Shown: positions 17,607-26,906 of the stretch, one piece after another | Position numbering within the stretch: the first letter of the stretch is position 1 | How the letters are laid out: every line of letters starts with the position of its first letter | Assembly: GCF_039522935.1 (NCBI RefSeq) | Contig: NZ_BAAAEI010000012.1 | Location: forward strand, 211,569-275,568 | Direction of reading: 5' to 3' | DNA: 64,000 bases | Origin: Bowmanella denitrificans | GTDB taxonomy: Bacteria; Pseudomonadota; Gammaproteobacteria; Enterobacterales; Alteromonadaceae | Position numbers and translations under genes: made by a program | Notes under the pieces: model-generated | What the model saw: only the letters and a program-made list of their open reading frames with translations | The model's database searches: none | Told to the model about the DNA's origin: nothing

Positions 17607-20309
17607 ATGTCCGAAATCAGTCGCACCACCCTGTTTGGTAAGCTGAACAAGCTGTCCTATAAAGCCATAGAAGGCGCCACGGTATTTTGCAAAATGCGCG
17701 GTAATCCCTATGTTGAACTGGTGCATTGGCTGCAGCAAATACTGCAACTGCAGGACTCCGATCTGCACCGGATTATCAAATACTTTGAGCTCAATCCAGC
17801 CACCCTGGCCAAAGATATCACCGAGGCCCTGGATGCTTTACCCAGAGGCTCCACCTCGATTACAGATTTGTCTGCCCATCTGGAAGAAGCCGTAGAAAGA
17901 GCCTGGGTTTACGGCAGCCTGATGTTTAATGAAGCACAGATCCGTACCGGTTATTTAATGGTTGGCCTGGTAAAAACCCGTTCGCTGATGAATAACCTCA
18001 GGGCTATCAGCGGCGAGTTTGCCAAAATAGACAGCGAGAGCCTGACCAGTCGTTTTGCTGGCATAGTTCAGGGTTCACCAGAAACAGGGTTAACGGCTAC
18101 GGATGGATTTTCATCGGCAGCACCAGGGGAAGCCAGCGGTGCGATGGCACCGGCGCAAATGGGCAAGAAAGAAGCCCTGCAACGTTTTACCGTCGATCTG
18201 ACCGCGCAGGCGGCCTCTGGTGATATGGACCCCATAGTCGGGCGCGACGAGGAAATTCGGCAGATTGTGGATATTCTGATGCGGCGCCGGCAAAACAACC
18301 CCATTCTGACCGGCGAGGCTGGGGTGGGTAAAACCGCTGTGGTGGAAGGCTTTGCCCAGCGCATTGCCGCGGGTGATGTGCCACCGCCGCTCAAAGACGT
18401 GGAACTCAGAGTGCTGGATGTAGGCCTGTTGCAGGCTGGCGCCAGTATGAAAGGTGAGTTCGAGGAACGTCTTAAGCAAGTGATTGAAGAAGTTCAGTCG
18501 TCTGAAAAGCCCATTATCCTGTTTATTGACGAAGCCCATACGCTGGTGGGGGCTGGAGGTGCAGCCGGGACAGGAGACGCAGCCAACCTGCTGAAACCTG
18601 CACTGGCCAGGGGGACCCTGCGCACTATTGCTGCCACCACCTGGGCGGAATACAAGAAGCATATTGAAAAAGACCCGGCCCTGACCCGTCGTTTCCAGGT
18701 TGTGCAGGTGCCCGAGCCGGACGAAAACAAAGCCATTCTGATGATGCGTGGGGTGGCCAGTAAACTCGAACAGCACCACAAAGTTCAACTGCTGGATGAA
18801 GCTATAGAGGCGGCCGTCAAGCTGTCACATCGCTATATTCCGGCCCGCCAACTGCCAGACAAATCCGTTAGTTTGCTGGATACGGCCTGTGCACGGGTCG
18901 CTATCAGCCAGCATGCGGTACCGGCACAGGTAGAAGATACCCGCCGCCGTATTGACGCCCTGCAGGTAGAGCTGGAGATTCTACAACGTGAAACGGCCAT
19001 GGGCGGTGAACATCAAAACCGCTGCAATAAAGTTACCGAAACCCTGACCGCTGAACAGGCCCTACTGGATGAGCTGGAACAAAAATGGCAGGAAGAGAAG
19101 CAACTGGTTGAGCAGATTCTGGCTCTGAGGGCCAGAATTCGCCAAGCCAGAGGCGAAGTCGATACCACATCGCAGGTGAATGAAGATAATACCGACCCGT
19201 CTGTTGCAAAAGAGCCGGAAGACGTCAGCACTCTTTTGCAAGACCTTAAAGCCCTGCAAAACGAGTTGGCGCAAATGCAGGGGGAATCGCCTTTGATTCT
19301 GCCCACAGTAGATGAACAGGCCGTAGCGGCAGTGGTACAGGACTGGACAGGGATCCCGGTTGGCCGGATGGTGAAGGATGAAATCACCACCATTCTGAAG
19401 CTGGCCGACACCCTTGAACAGCGGATTATTGGTCAGCGCCATGCCCTGGAGATGATTGCCAGGCGCATCCAGACATCCCGCGCCAAACTGGACAATCCCA
19501 ACAAACCCATAGGGGTGTTTATGCTGGCCGGTACCTCTGGGGTGGGGAAAACCGAAACCGCTCTGGCCCTGGCAGAAGCCCTGTATGGTGGTGAACACAA
19601 TGTGATTACCATCAATATGAGCGAATATCAGGAAGCCCATACCGTATCCAGCCTCAAAGGCGCACCTCCGGGTTATGTAGGTTATGGTGAGGGCGGAGTG
19701 CTGACCGAAGCTGTCAGACGCAAACCTTACAGTGTGGTATTGCTGGACGAAGTGGAAAAGGCCCATCCCGATGTGCATGAGATCTTCTTCCAGGTATTTG
19801 ACAAAGGCTGGATGGAAGACGGTGAAGGCAGGGTAATCGATTTTAAAAATACCCTTATACTGCTGACCACTAATGCCGGTACAGAGCTAATCAGCAGCCT
19901 TTGCGCCGACCCGGAACTGATGCCTGAACCAGATGGCATCGCCAGCGCATTGCGAGAACCACTACTCAAAGTGTTCCCCCCGGCCTTACTTGGCAGATTG
20001 GTGGTCATTCCCTACTACCCTCTGAACGATGACATGATCGCCGCCATTATCCGGCTGCAGCTAGGCCGTATAGAGAAACGTATCCGCCAGAATTACGAAA
20101 TTCCATTTACCTATGACGATGACGTAGTGAAGCTAATTGGTAAGCGTTGTACGGAACTGGAAAGCGGCGGCCGTATGGTAGATGCGATACTAACCAACAG
20201 CATCCTGCCCACTATTTCCGAAGTATTTTTAAATAATATGCTGGCAGGAAAAGCCGCAGAAAAAGTCCATCTTAAAGTGGAAGATGGGGATTTCAAGTAT
20301 GAGATATAG
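17607..20309 (+). CDS. tssH: T6SS sheath-disassembly ATPase TssH (ClpV)
   Basis: ClpV is a Clp/Hsp100 AAA+ ATPase that pulls apart contracted TssBC sheath for reuse. Order of parts: N-terminal sheath-binding domain (1-150), a glycine/alanine-rich linker, AAA1 with Walker A GEAGVGKT near 234-241, a middle coiled-coil domain (about 440-560, with an enlarged acidic segment near 515-545), and AAA2 with GTSGVGKT near 640-647. At 900 residues it is full length. It is the last core T6SS gene of block 2. Confidence 0.95.
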   Translation: MSEISRTTLFGKLNKLSYKAIEGATVFCKMRGNPYVELVHWLQQILQLQDSDLHRIIKYFELNPATLAKDITEALDALPRGSTSITDLSAHLEEAVERAWVYGSLMFNEAQIRTGYLMVGLVKTRSLMNNLRAISGEFAKIDSESLTSRFAGIVQGSPETGLTATDGFSSAAPGEASGAMAPAQMGKKEALQRFTVDLTAQAASGDMDPIVGRDEEIRQIVDILMRRRQNNPILTGEAGVGKTAVVEGFAQRIAAGDVPPPLKDVELRVLDVGLLQAGASMKGEFEERLKQVIEEVQSSEKPIILFIDEAHTLVGAGGAAGTGDAANLLKPALARGTLRTIAATTWAEYKKHIEKDPALTRRFQVVQVPEPDENKAILMMRGVASKLEQHHKVQLLDEAIEAAVKLSHRYIPARQLPDKSVSLLDTACARVAISQHAVPAQVEDTRRRIDALQVELEILQRETAMGGEHQNRCNKVTETLTAEQALLDELEQKWQEEKQLVEQILALRARIRQARGEVDTTSQVNEDNTDPSVAKEPEDVSTLLQDLKALQNELAQMQGESPLILPTVDEQAVAAVVQDWTGIPVGRMVKDEITTILKLADTLEQRIIGQRHALEMIARRIQTSRAKLDNPNKPIGVFMLAGTSGVGKTETALALAEALYGGEHNVITINMSEYQEAHTVSSLKGAPPGYVGYGEGGVLTEAVRRKPYSVVLLDEVEKAHPDVHEIFFQVFDKGWMEDGEGRVIDFKNTLILLTTNAGTELISSLCADPELMPEPDGIASALREPLLKVFPPALLGRLVVIPYYPLNDDMIAAIIRLQLGRIEKRIRQNYEIPFTYDDDVVKLIGKRCTELESGGRMVDAILTNSILPTISEVFLNNMLAGKAAEKVHLKVEDGDFKYEI

Positions 20310-20439
20310 CAGCTATGACAAAGGAAAGGAGACAGGGATAGCCCCAATAAAGATGGAAGTGGATTTGGGAATAAAAAAATAAATATCAAGGTGAAAATAA
20401 GTATGGAGAAAGTTACTGCGAAATAGGGAAGCTTGTAGA

Positions 20440-21153
20440 GTGAAAAGAAATACACTTATTCCACTAGCGATCCTATTGTCATTTTTTTCAAAAGGAGTCA
20501 ACTCCATGGGTTTATTTTCAAAGTGTATATTTTCAGCTGTAGAAGGAAAAGTAATGTTAAATGGAGAACCAGTATCAGGGGCAAGAGTTAAACGTTATTA
20601 TGAGTGGGGAAATATAGAAAAAGAAAACACTTTTCTTACAAAGACAAACGATGAAGGACGTTTCTCATTTAGCGAGATAAATATATCTTCTTTGTCCGCC
20701 TCACTAAATATAATTAGTCAACCAACTATAATACAGAACATAACTATAGAGCACGAAGGACGAGAATATACAGCATGGAGTTTCTTCAAGGGAAATTATG
20801 AATCTGGAGGGGAAACCGGAACATCTCCAATTGAGCTGTACTGTGATTTATCCTCTGAATTTACCAAACACAAGCTAATGTCTAAAAGAGGGGAATATCA
20901 TGGAATTTGTACATTGAAAAATAAAGCGATTAGCTCATGGTCTGATACTAAGACTGATCTAAAAACCCTACCAACTAACTATAACTGCCATATGGTCCAT
21001 CGCGGCTTTGTGCAGACCTTTCGCTCCTTTGAACATCATATTGACCGCTATTTAGACTGGTATTCCCCCAGCAAGATTCATCTGGTCTGCTATAGATTGG
21101 GCGACTTCACAACGCGAAACCAGGAAAGCATTAGCGGGGGTACTGTTGGATGA
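20440..21153 (+). CDS. Immunity-like (DUF6795-type) protein fused to a dead lipase fragment
   Basis: The first 160 residues have a signal peptide (cut expected after V-N-S, about 22) and a domain with V-E-G-K-V-M-L-N-G and a later G-D/N-Y-E-S-G-G-E-T-G-T-S-P stretch. This strongly resembles the next protein (21150). From about residue 172 the sequence matches lipase residues 113-165 of the gene at 21641. The nucleophile elbow G-H-S-L-G-G has become C-Y-R-L-G-D, so no lipase activity can remain. The GTG start follows AGGGAAG. DNA here is AT-rich compared with the T6SS core. Probable periplasmic immunity relic; function inferred. Confidence 0.7.
   Translation: MKRNTLIPLAILLSFFSKGVNSMGLFSKCIFSAVEGKVMLNGEPVSGARVKRYYEWGNIEKENTFLTKTNDEGRFSFSEINISSLSASLNIISQPTIIQNITIEHEGREYTAWSFFKGNYESGGETGTSPIELYCDLSSEFTKHKLMSKRGEYHGICTLKNKAISSWSDTKTDLKTLPTNYNCHMVHRGFVQTFRSFEHHIDRYLDWYSPSKIHLVCYRLGDFTTRNQESISGGTVG
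20953..21103 (+). repeat. Duplicated lipase-core segment, copy 1 (degenerate)
   Basis: By hand alignment about 135 of 151 positions match 21980-22130 at a fixed offset of 1027 bases with no gap. The copy covers the lipase segment from T-D-L-K-T-L-P to the nucleophile elbow and then stops abruptly. Confidence 0.85.
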
Positions 21154-21638
21154 ACAGAAACCTTCCTATTTCGCTCATTATTTTATTTTCAGTTTTCTCT
21201 ACAGGAGTTAATGCCATGGGTCTGTTTTCAAAATGTATGTTCTCCGAGGTTGAGGGAGTTGTATTATTTAATGGGACACCGGTGGAAGGAGTCAAGGTGG
21301 TAAAAAGCTATAGATGGGGAAACACAAAAGAGACAAGAGAGTATCAATCTGTTACAGATTCAGATGGAAGATTCAGATTTGATGCATCTTTCAGCAATTC
21401 ATTCACTTTCTCTATTTTTCCTCACGAACCTGTTTTAATTCAATACATAGTATTTAACTACAATAACAAAGAGTATTTAGGATGGAGACACTACAAAGGG
21501 GACTATAGTGAATCTGGAGAAACTGGGGTTTCACCAATAAAGCTTAAATGTGACTTATCATGGGAAGAAGAAGAGTACGAAATCCCTGGAAACCATAAGA
21601 CTTACATAGGAATATGTAGGATAACCAAGGATATTTAA
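21150..21638 (+). CDS. Candidate periplasmic immunity protein (DUF6795-type)
   Basis: The 162-residue protein has a signal peptide (hydrophobic 6-17, V-N-A at about 20-22) followed by an about 140-residue domain. It is paralogous to the N-terminal part of the gene at 20440: both have M-G-L-F-S-K-C right after the signal and S-G-E-T-G-x-S-P near the end. The fold may be a carboxypeptidase-regulatory-like beta domain; this is a guess from the pattern. It overlaps the upstream gene by four bases (ATGA) and ends two bases before the lipase gene. Export to the periplasm fits protection against a lipase that attacks membranes there. Confidence 0.72.
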   Translation: MNRNLPISLIILFSVFSTGVNAMGLFSKCMFSEVEGVVLFNGTPVEGVKVVKSYRWGNTKETREYQSVTDSDGRFRFDASFSNSFTFSIFPHEPVLIQYIVFNYNNKEYLGWRHYKGDYSESGETGVSPIKLKCDLSWEEEEYEIPGNHKTYIGICRITKDI

Positions 21639-21640
21639 GG

Positions 21641-23014
21641 ATGACTCCATTAAACCCAACATCATCATCTAATATTTCTCAAAACATCTACCAATTTTCA
21701 GAATTGGTAGAAGCCAGTCCTAACTCAAGATATTTAAACCCAACCAACAATAATTTTTTTAAGGGTCTTCCTTTAAAAGATAGAAAAGCAGCTAAGATTG
21801 GCTTTGAGAAATATGGATTCACCCCTATAGACATTTTTAGAGCTAGAACAGGAATTGTTTCTGGAGAAAGCTCCTGCTTCGGATGCATAGCTTCTGGGAT
21901 GAGCAATAGCTTGGAAGAAAATCGTTTAGGCGAATCCTTGATTGCAATAAAAGGAACCAGCTCACGAGCAGATATTGCAACTGACCTAAAAACCCTACCA
22001 ACAAACTTTAACGGTCATATGACCCATCGCGGCTTCGTGCAGACCTTTCGCTCCTTTGAACATCATATTGACCGCTATTTAGACTGGCATTCACCCAGTA
22101 AGATTCATCTGGTTGGCCATAGCCTGGGCGGCGCTCTGGCCACCCTTACCGCTTATCATATTGCCAAGCGGGATAGCAGCGGCAAATGCCAGATTAAACT
22201 TTATACTTTTGGTGCCCCCAGAGTCGGCTTTACCTCTTTTAATCAGGAGGTGGAGAAGCTGATTGGTAAGCAGAATATTTACCGGGTTTACCACGATGCC
22301 GATGTCGTCAGTATGGTACCAATGTTCCCCTTTTTGCATGTGCATTCTTCTGATTTTTTTGATGGCTACCGTTTGAATTGGATTAATGGGCTGGTATCCG
22401 TTCCCGCTCATTATATGAACAACTACATTGCAACAATTAGAAATGCTGATTGGGGAAATATCAAAGGCAGTATTTCAGAAAGAAAAGTGATGAACTGGCT
22501 GGATGGTCTGATTCATGCTGGAGTGGGTTTCGTCATGTTCTCTGCGCCGCTGCTGAGTATGATTACTTTGGGTTTGCACTTGATTCTTAAACATATCCAC
22601 AAACTTGGAGTCAGCAGCCAATTGCCTTCCTACACTACCCCATTAGACACTTTAGCCTGGCTTTTGTATAAAGGAGCAGCGGCAGCGCTGGAGATGTCCA
22701 GATGGGTGAGAAACCTGTTGAAAGGGATACTGGCATTTTTGGGGGAACCAATGATAGGCGGTCAAAGCCTGACGGTTATTTTTATTCGGTATTTATTGGG
22801 CAGACTGGCCAGTACCATTATGCGTATGGCCACTCAGGCCCTGCAAGCCAGCCAGGCTCAATGGCAAATGCCAATCTTTAAAGCCCAGCCCAACTGGCAA
22901 AAGGATCAGGCTCAGGCCTTACGTAAAGGTGCCAGCCCCAGACAAAACGGCTACCGAATTCCGGGGCCTAACAACAGATTGGGGGGACCAAGGCGTGGAC
23001 CACTGGCAATTTAG
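21641..23014 (+). CDS. Class-3 lipase, probable T6SS effector
   Basis: An alpha/beta hydrolase of the lipase class 3 type, 457 residues. The catalytic triad can be placed: Ser161 in G-H-S-L-G-G, Asp221 in D-A-D-V-V and His257 in P-A-H-Y-M. Hydrophobic stretches at about 282-320 and 370-385 could contact membranes. No secretion signal is present, as expected for a cargo effector carried by the adjacent VgrG. It is preceded by its likely immunity gene. Composition changes inside the gene: the first roughly 110 codons are AT-rich like the immunity genes and the rest is GC-richer like the core. The boundary coincides with the start of the duplicated segment, pointing to recombination in the lipase core. 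Confidence 0.85.
   Translation: MTPLNPTSSSNISQNIYQFSELVEASPNSRYLNPTNNNFFKGLPLKDRKAAKIGFEKYGFTPIDIFRARTGIVSGESSCFGCIASGMSNSLEENRLGESLIAIKGTSSRADIATDLKTLPTNFNGHMTHRGFVQTFRSFEHHIDRYLDWHSPSKIHLVGHSLGGALATLTAYHIAKRDSSGKCQIKLYTFGAPRVGFTSFNQEVEKLIGKQNIYRVYHDADVVSMVPMFPFLHVHSSDFFDGYRLNWINGLVSVPAHYMNNYIATIRNADWGNIKGSISERKVMNWLDGLIHAGVGFVMFSAPLLSMITLGLHLILKHIHKLGVSSQLPSYTTPLDTLAWLLYKGAAAALEMSRWVRNLLKGILAFLGEPMIGGQSLTVIFIRYLLGRLASTIMRMATQALQASQAQWQMPIFKAQPNWQKDQAQALRKGASPRQNGYRIPGPNNRLGGPRRGPLAI
21980..22130 (+). repeat. Duplicated lipase-core segment, copy 2 (intact)
   Basis: Functional counterpart of 20953-21103, containing the intact nucleophile elbow G-H-S-L-G-G. Its left edge coincides with the composition shift in the lipase gene. 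Confidence 0.85.
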
Positions 23015-23132
23015 AAAACAAGTTATGACTGGGCAAAATGGCAAACAGGAAAGTTATTCAGAGGCTAACTACACTTATTCAATTTAAGCGGGTTTGACGT
23101 AACGGGACAAACCGTAATCAGGAGACGATCTC

Positions 23133-25277
23133 GTGGCAGGGAAAAGACAGGTATCCATAACCACCCCTTTGGGTGATGAGCTGTTGCTGGTATCCATGAG
23201 TGGCGAGGAAACCCTTGGCAGATTATTCAGATACGATGTAACCCTCTATGCAAAAAAAGAGGATATTAAAGCCACCGATCTGATTGGCCAGCAAGCCACC
23301 ATTAAAGTAGAGCTGGAAAACCAGCAATACCGTTACTTTAACGGTTTTATTACGCGCTTTTCCCAACAGGGTAGAGCCACCGAAGGCTATGCCCAATACA
23401 GCGCAGAAATTCACCCCTGGCTATGGTTTTTAAACCGTACCGCAGATTGCCGTATCTTTCAGGAAATGACCGTACCGGACATTCTTAAGCAGGTGTTCGC
23501 CGACAACGGCTTTACCGACTACGAATTAAAGCTGTCCCGCAATTATCGCACCTGGGAATACTGTGTGCAGTACCGGGAATCGGATTTATTGTTTGCCATG
23601 CGCCTGATGGAGCATGAGGGTATCTATTTTTATTTCAGCCATGAACAGGACAAACATAAACTGATTCTGGCCGATGCGGCCAATGCCCATAGTCCACTGG
23701 CTGGAAAGTCCACTATTGCCTATCACCTGGCTGGCCTGTTTCAGCGCAAAGAAGACAGCAGTATCGCTAACTGGACCAGTAGCTGTGAAGTGCAAACCGG
23801 CTGCTATGCCAGCACCGACTACGACTTTAAAAAACCCAAAAGTGATCTGTCGGCCAATCGCATTATTCAGCGCCCCCATGCCCATGCCGATGCTGAGTAC
23901 TTTGATTATCCTGGTGAGTACACCGAATCGGCCGATGGTGATAACTATACCCTGACCCGTATTGAAGAAATGCAGGCCGACTTTGAAGTACATCGCGGCG
24001 AAACCGATGCACGAACAATGACCTGTGGAGGTTTGTTTACCCTGAGTGAACATCCCAGAGACGACAGAAACCAGGAGTACCTGATAACCCATTGTCAGTA
24101 TGAACTGAATGCCAACCCTTATGGCTCGGGCGGCGGTGGCGAACAGCCCTTTCAATGCAACTTTACCGCCATTGCCAGTAAAACGCCGTTCAGACCGGCC
24201 CGCACCACGGCCCGCCCCGTGGTACAAGGACCGCAAACTGCAGTGGTGGTAGGCCCAGCAGGTGAAGAAATCTACCCGGATAAATACGGCCGCGTTAAAG
24301 TTCAGTTTTTCTGGGACAGATACGGCCAGACAGATGAAAACAGTTCCTGCTGGATCAGGGTGGCGCAAACCTGGTCGGGTAAAGCCTGGGGAGCGCAGAT
24401 TATTCCACGTATTGGCCATGAAGTGATAGTGGAGTTCCTGGAAGGCGATCCGGATAAACCTCTCATAGTTGGCAGTGTGTACAACGCCGACAATATGCCG
24501 CCTTACAGCCTGCCGGCCAATAAAACCCAGTCCGGCATTAAAACCCGCAGCTCCCCAGGCGGCAGCGCCAATAACTTCAATGAAATCCGCATGGAAGATA
24601 AAAAGGGCAATGAAGAGCTGTATATCCAGGCGGAAAAAGACGAAAACATCCTAGTTAAAAACAATAAAACCGAAACCGTTGGTGTGGATGAAACCATCGA
24701 TATTGGCCATGACCGCAGCGATACCATTGGCAATGACGAAACCATTTCGGTGGGTAATAACCGTACCGAAAGCGTCGGCAACGATGAAACCATCAATATT
24801 GGCAATAACCGCACCGAAACCGTAGCCAGCAATGAAACCATCAGCATCGGCGCTAACCGCAGCCGCGATGTGGGCGGTAACGAGTCGGTCAGTATTGGTC
24901 AGTCGCGCACTCATACTGTGGCAATCAATGAAGCCATTGCCATAGGTGCAGCTCAGGAAATCGTGATTGGCGGCGCTCAGGCAGTAGAAATAGGTGCGGC
25001 ACAGAATACTGATGTAGGGCTGAATCAGTTAGTGAGTGTCGGTAAAAACCGCTCGGTGGATGTAGGCGATGACGACAGTCTTAAAGTCGGAAAAAACTTA
25101 GTGATAGATGTGGGTGATGCCGTCATCATCAAATGTGGCAAAGCCAGTATTTCCATGAAAAAGGACGGCACCATTAGTATATCCGGCAAGGATATCAGTA
25201 TAAAAGGCAGCGGTGTCATCGACGTTAAAGCCAGCAAAGATTTAGTGCTTAAAGGTAAGAAAATTCTGCAAAACTAA
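23133..25277 (+). CDS. vgrG: T6SS spike protein VgrG (TssI)
   Basis: Trimeric gp27/gp5-like spike at the tip of the Hcp tube. GTG start with CAGGAGA upstream. The gp27-like part covers about 1-370, the OB-fold about 370-460 (Y-P-D-K-Y-G-R-V-K-V-Q-F-x-W-D is diagnostic), followed by P-G-G-S-A-N-N-F-N-E-I-R near 470-482. The C-terminal beta-helix needle is made of short repeats of the type V-G-x-x-R-x-E-x-V-G-x-D-E-T-I from about 510 to 640. No extra enzymatic domain is present. It is followed by delivery genes, so cargo is likely loaded through DUF2169 and PAAR partners. Confidence 0.95.
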   Translation: MAGKRQVSITTPLGDELLLVSMSGEETLGRLFRYDVTLYAKKEDIKATDLIGQQATIKVELENQQYRYFNGFITRFSQQGRATEGYAQYSAEIHPWLWFLNRTADCRIFQEMTVPDILKQVFADNGFTDYELKLSRNYRTWEYCVQYRESDLLFAMRLMEHEGIYFYFSHEQDKHKLILADAANAHSPLAGKSTIAYHLAGLFQRKEDSSIANWTSSCEVQTGCYASTDYDFKKPKSDLSANRIIQRPHAHADAEYFDYPGEYTESADGDNYTLTRIEEMQADFEVHRGETDARTMTCGGLFTLSEHPRDDRNQEYLITHCQYELNANPYGSGGGGEQPFQCNFTAIASKTPFRPARTTARPVVQGPQTAVVVGPAGEEIYPDKYGRVKVQFFWDRYGQTDENSSCWIRVAQTWSGKAWGAQIIPRIGHEVIVEFLEGDPDKPLIVGSVYNADNMPPYSLPANKTQSGIKTRSSPGGSANNFNEIRMEDKKGNEELYIQAEKDENILVKNNKTETVGVDETIDIGHDRSDTIGNDETISVGNNRTESVGNDETINIGNNRTETVASNETISIGANRSRDVGGNESVSIGQSRTHTVAINEAIAIGAAQEIVIGGAQAVEIGAAQNTDVGLNQLVSVGKNRSVDVGDDDSLKVGKNLVIDVGDAVIIKCGKASISMKKDGTISISGKDISIKGSGVIDVKASKDLVLKGKKILQN
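24660..25000 (+). repeat. In-gene tandem repeats of the VgrG needle
   Basis: Imperfect 16-residue units (two 8-residue beta strands each) recur about seven times, for example G-N-D-E-T-I-S-V-G-N-N-R-T-E-S-V. They form the triple-stranded beta-helix. Copies vary at third codon positions, so the array is old rather than freshly expanded. Confidence 0.7.
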
Positions 25278-25332
25278 ACGGCCAAACGCAGTCTCAGGGC
25301 CAGGATGAAACAAAGAGATGTAGGAGTCGACG

Positions 25333-25794
25333 ATGTTGGAACAAGCAGACAAAATACAGAATAAACGGCCTACGGACGTTACCGTGGGCGCTTTGGTAGG
25401 CTTTAGTGCTCAAGGCCATCCATTGGTGGTTTTTGCGGGCAATCCACACCAGCAAGGCCTGGAAGCAAAGAGCACGGTGCAACTGGAAACTGACGATATT
25501 GGCTGCCATGTGGCTCTGTTATTTGAAAACGGCGATGCAAAAAAGCCGCTAATCATTGGCCGCATTGTCTCCCCCCAGCCTACTCGCAAACAAAAAACAG
25601 AAAACCAGACCCTGAGCGTAAAAATGGACGGCGATACGCTCTGCCTGCACGCCGACCAGCAGATTGAGCTCAAATGCGGCAAAGCCAGCATTACTCTAAC
25701 CAAAGCTGGCAAAATTTTAATCAGAGGGGCTTATATCCTCAGTCGTTCAAGCGGAGCCAACAGAATAAAGGGTGGCGCCATCCAACTGAACTAA
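25333..25794 (+). CDS. DUF6484-type VgrG-associated protein
   Basis: The 153-residue protein of the DUF6484 kind is found beside vgrG genes; its molecular role is not established. The N-terminal part (about 15-85) is a beta-rich OB-like domain with G-x-L-V-G-F and K-P-L-I-I-G-R-I. The C-terminal part contains K-C-G-K-A-S-I, which also occurs in the needle of the upstream VgrG near its C-terminus, followed in both by K-x-G-x-I-x-I. It may thus pack on or extend the spike. AGGAG precedes the ATG. Confidence 0.72.
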   Translation: MLEQADKIQNKRPTDVTVGALVGFSAQGHPLVVFAGNPHQQGLEAKSTVQLETDDIGCHVALLFENGDAKKPLIIGRIVSPQPTRKQKTENQTLSVKMDGDTLCLHADQQIELKCGKASITLTKAGKILIRGAYILSRSSGANRIKGGAIQLN

Positions 25795-25805
25795 GCAGGG
25801 TAGTC

Positions 25806-26906
25806 ATGGAACTGATTAACGCAACCAACATGCCGGCGGCGTACACCCAAGGGATGGATAAATCCGGCCGGGAAAGTCTGGTGGTGGTGGTTAAAGGCAC
25901 CTTTACGCTGCCACTGGACGGCAGCTTGCCCAGCTTACTCGAACAACAAGCGCCGTTAGTTGAAGCCGATGTTTATCTGCAGGAACCAGGTTTGTCAGCC
26001 TGTCTGTGTGAATCTGATTTTGCCCCCTTTAAACCGCGCTGCGATGTATTACTGAATGGTTCTGCCTATGCGCCCAACGGCCAGCCGGTGAAAGAACTGG
26101 ATACCCGTTTGCGGGTCGCGAATATCGATAAGACCCTGCATGTGGTGGGGAACCGCTTATGGTATGCCGATGCCGGCAGCATAGGTAAAACCTTCGCCGA
26201 ACCTTTTAATGTGATGCCGCTGCATTACGGCCGAGCCTTTGGCGGCCTGGATGATTTTCATCATGATGAAAATAAACGTGATGCCTATATGGATAACCCT
26301 ATAGGCCGGGGTTTTCATCGCCATCTGCAAGACAAGCTGGTGCATCACACCCCGCTTCCTAATATTGAAGAGCCAGGTCATCCGGTCAAAAAACCTGACG
26401 GGCAATACCGGCCAATGGCCTACGGGGTGGTGGGCAGAAGCTGGCCACAGCGTGCCAGATATGCCGGCACATACGACCAGAATTGGGTGGATACTGTTTT
26501 TCCGTTTCTACCTGACGATTTTAACGAAGCCTACTTCCAGGCCGCACCAACAGATCAACAGTGCCCCTATCTGCAGGGTGGCGAATGGGTGGAACTGCAT
26601 AATCTTACCCCAACCGGTCTGACCCGCTTTCAGTTACCCAGCATTGCGGTGCCCGTGGTGTTTTTTAAAAAGCGCGATGAGGATCATCACACTCAAGCGG
26701 TGATTGATACCTTGTTGATTGAACCGGATTTGGGCCGGTTCAGCCTGGTTTGGCGGGTTAGTGAACCCTTAAAGCGCAATATGTTTGAGATCCCCCAGGT
26801 ACTGGTAGGCAGAATGTCCAAAGCCTGGTGGCGGGCCAGAACACTGGGTAAAACCTACTATCCTGGCCTGAATAAAATAGGCAGCACGGAGGCCGAACAT
26901 GAGTGA
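25806..26906 (+). CDS. DUF2169 T6SS effector-adaptor protein
   Basis: DUF2169 proteins are associated with loading of PAAR-type effectors onto VgrG. The 366-residue protein has the expected G-R-x-F-G-G and N-P-x-G-R-G-F motifs near 145-165, plus G-V-V-G-R-S-W-x-x-R near 205-214. The ATG at 25806 is selected: the longer in-frame extension from 25674 would overlap the whole end of the preceding gene. It overlaps the next gene by eight bases. Confidence 0.85.
   Translation: MELINATNMPAAYTQGMDKSGRESLVVVVKGTFTLPLDGSLPSLLEQQAPLVEADVYLQEPGLSACLCESDFAPFKPRCDVLLNGSAYAPNGQPVKELDTRLRVANIDKTLHVVGNRLWYADAGSIGKTFAEPFNVMPLHYGRAFGGLDDFHHDENKRDAYMDNPIGRGFHRHLQDKLVHHTPLPNIEEPGHPVKKPDGQYRPMAYGVVGRSWPQRARYAGTYDQNWVDTVFPFLPDDFNEAYFQAAPTDQQCPYLQGGEWVELHNLTPTGLTRFQLPSIAVPVVFFKKRDEDHHTQAVIDTLLIEPDLGRFSLVWRVSEPLKRNMFEIPQVLVGRMSKAWWRARTLGKTYYPGLNKIGSTEAEHE

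Noticed and set aside
18111..18788. Reverse open frame of 225 codons
   Set aside because: Antisense to clpV, with composition set by the codon bias of the real gene.
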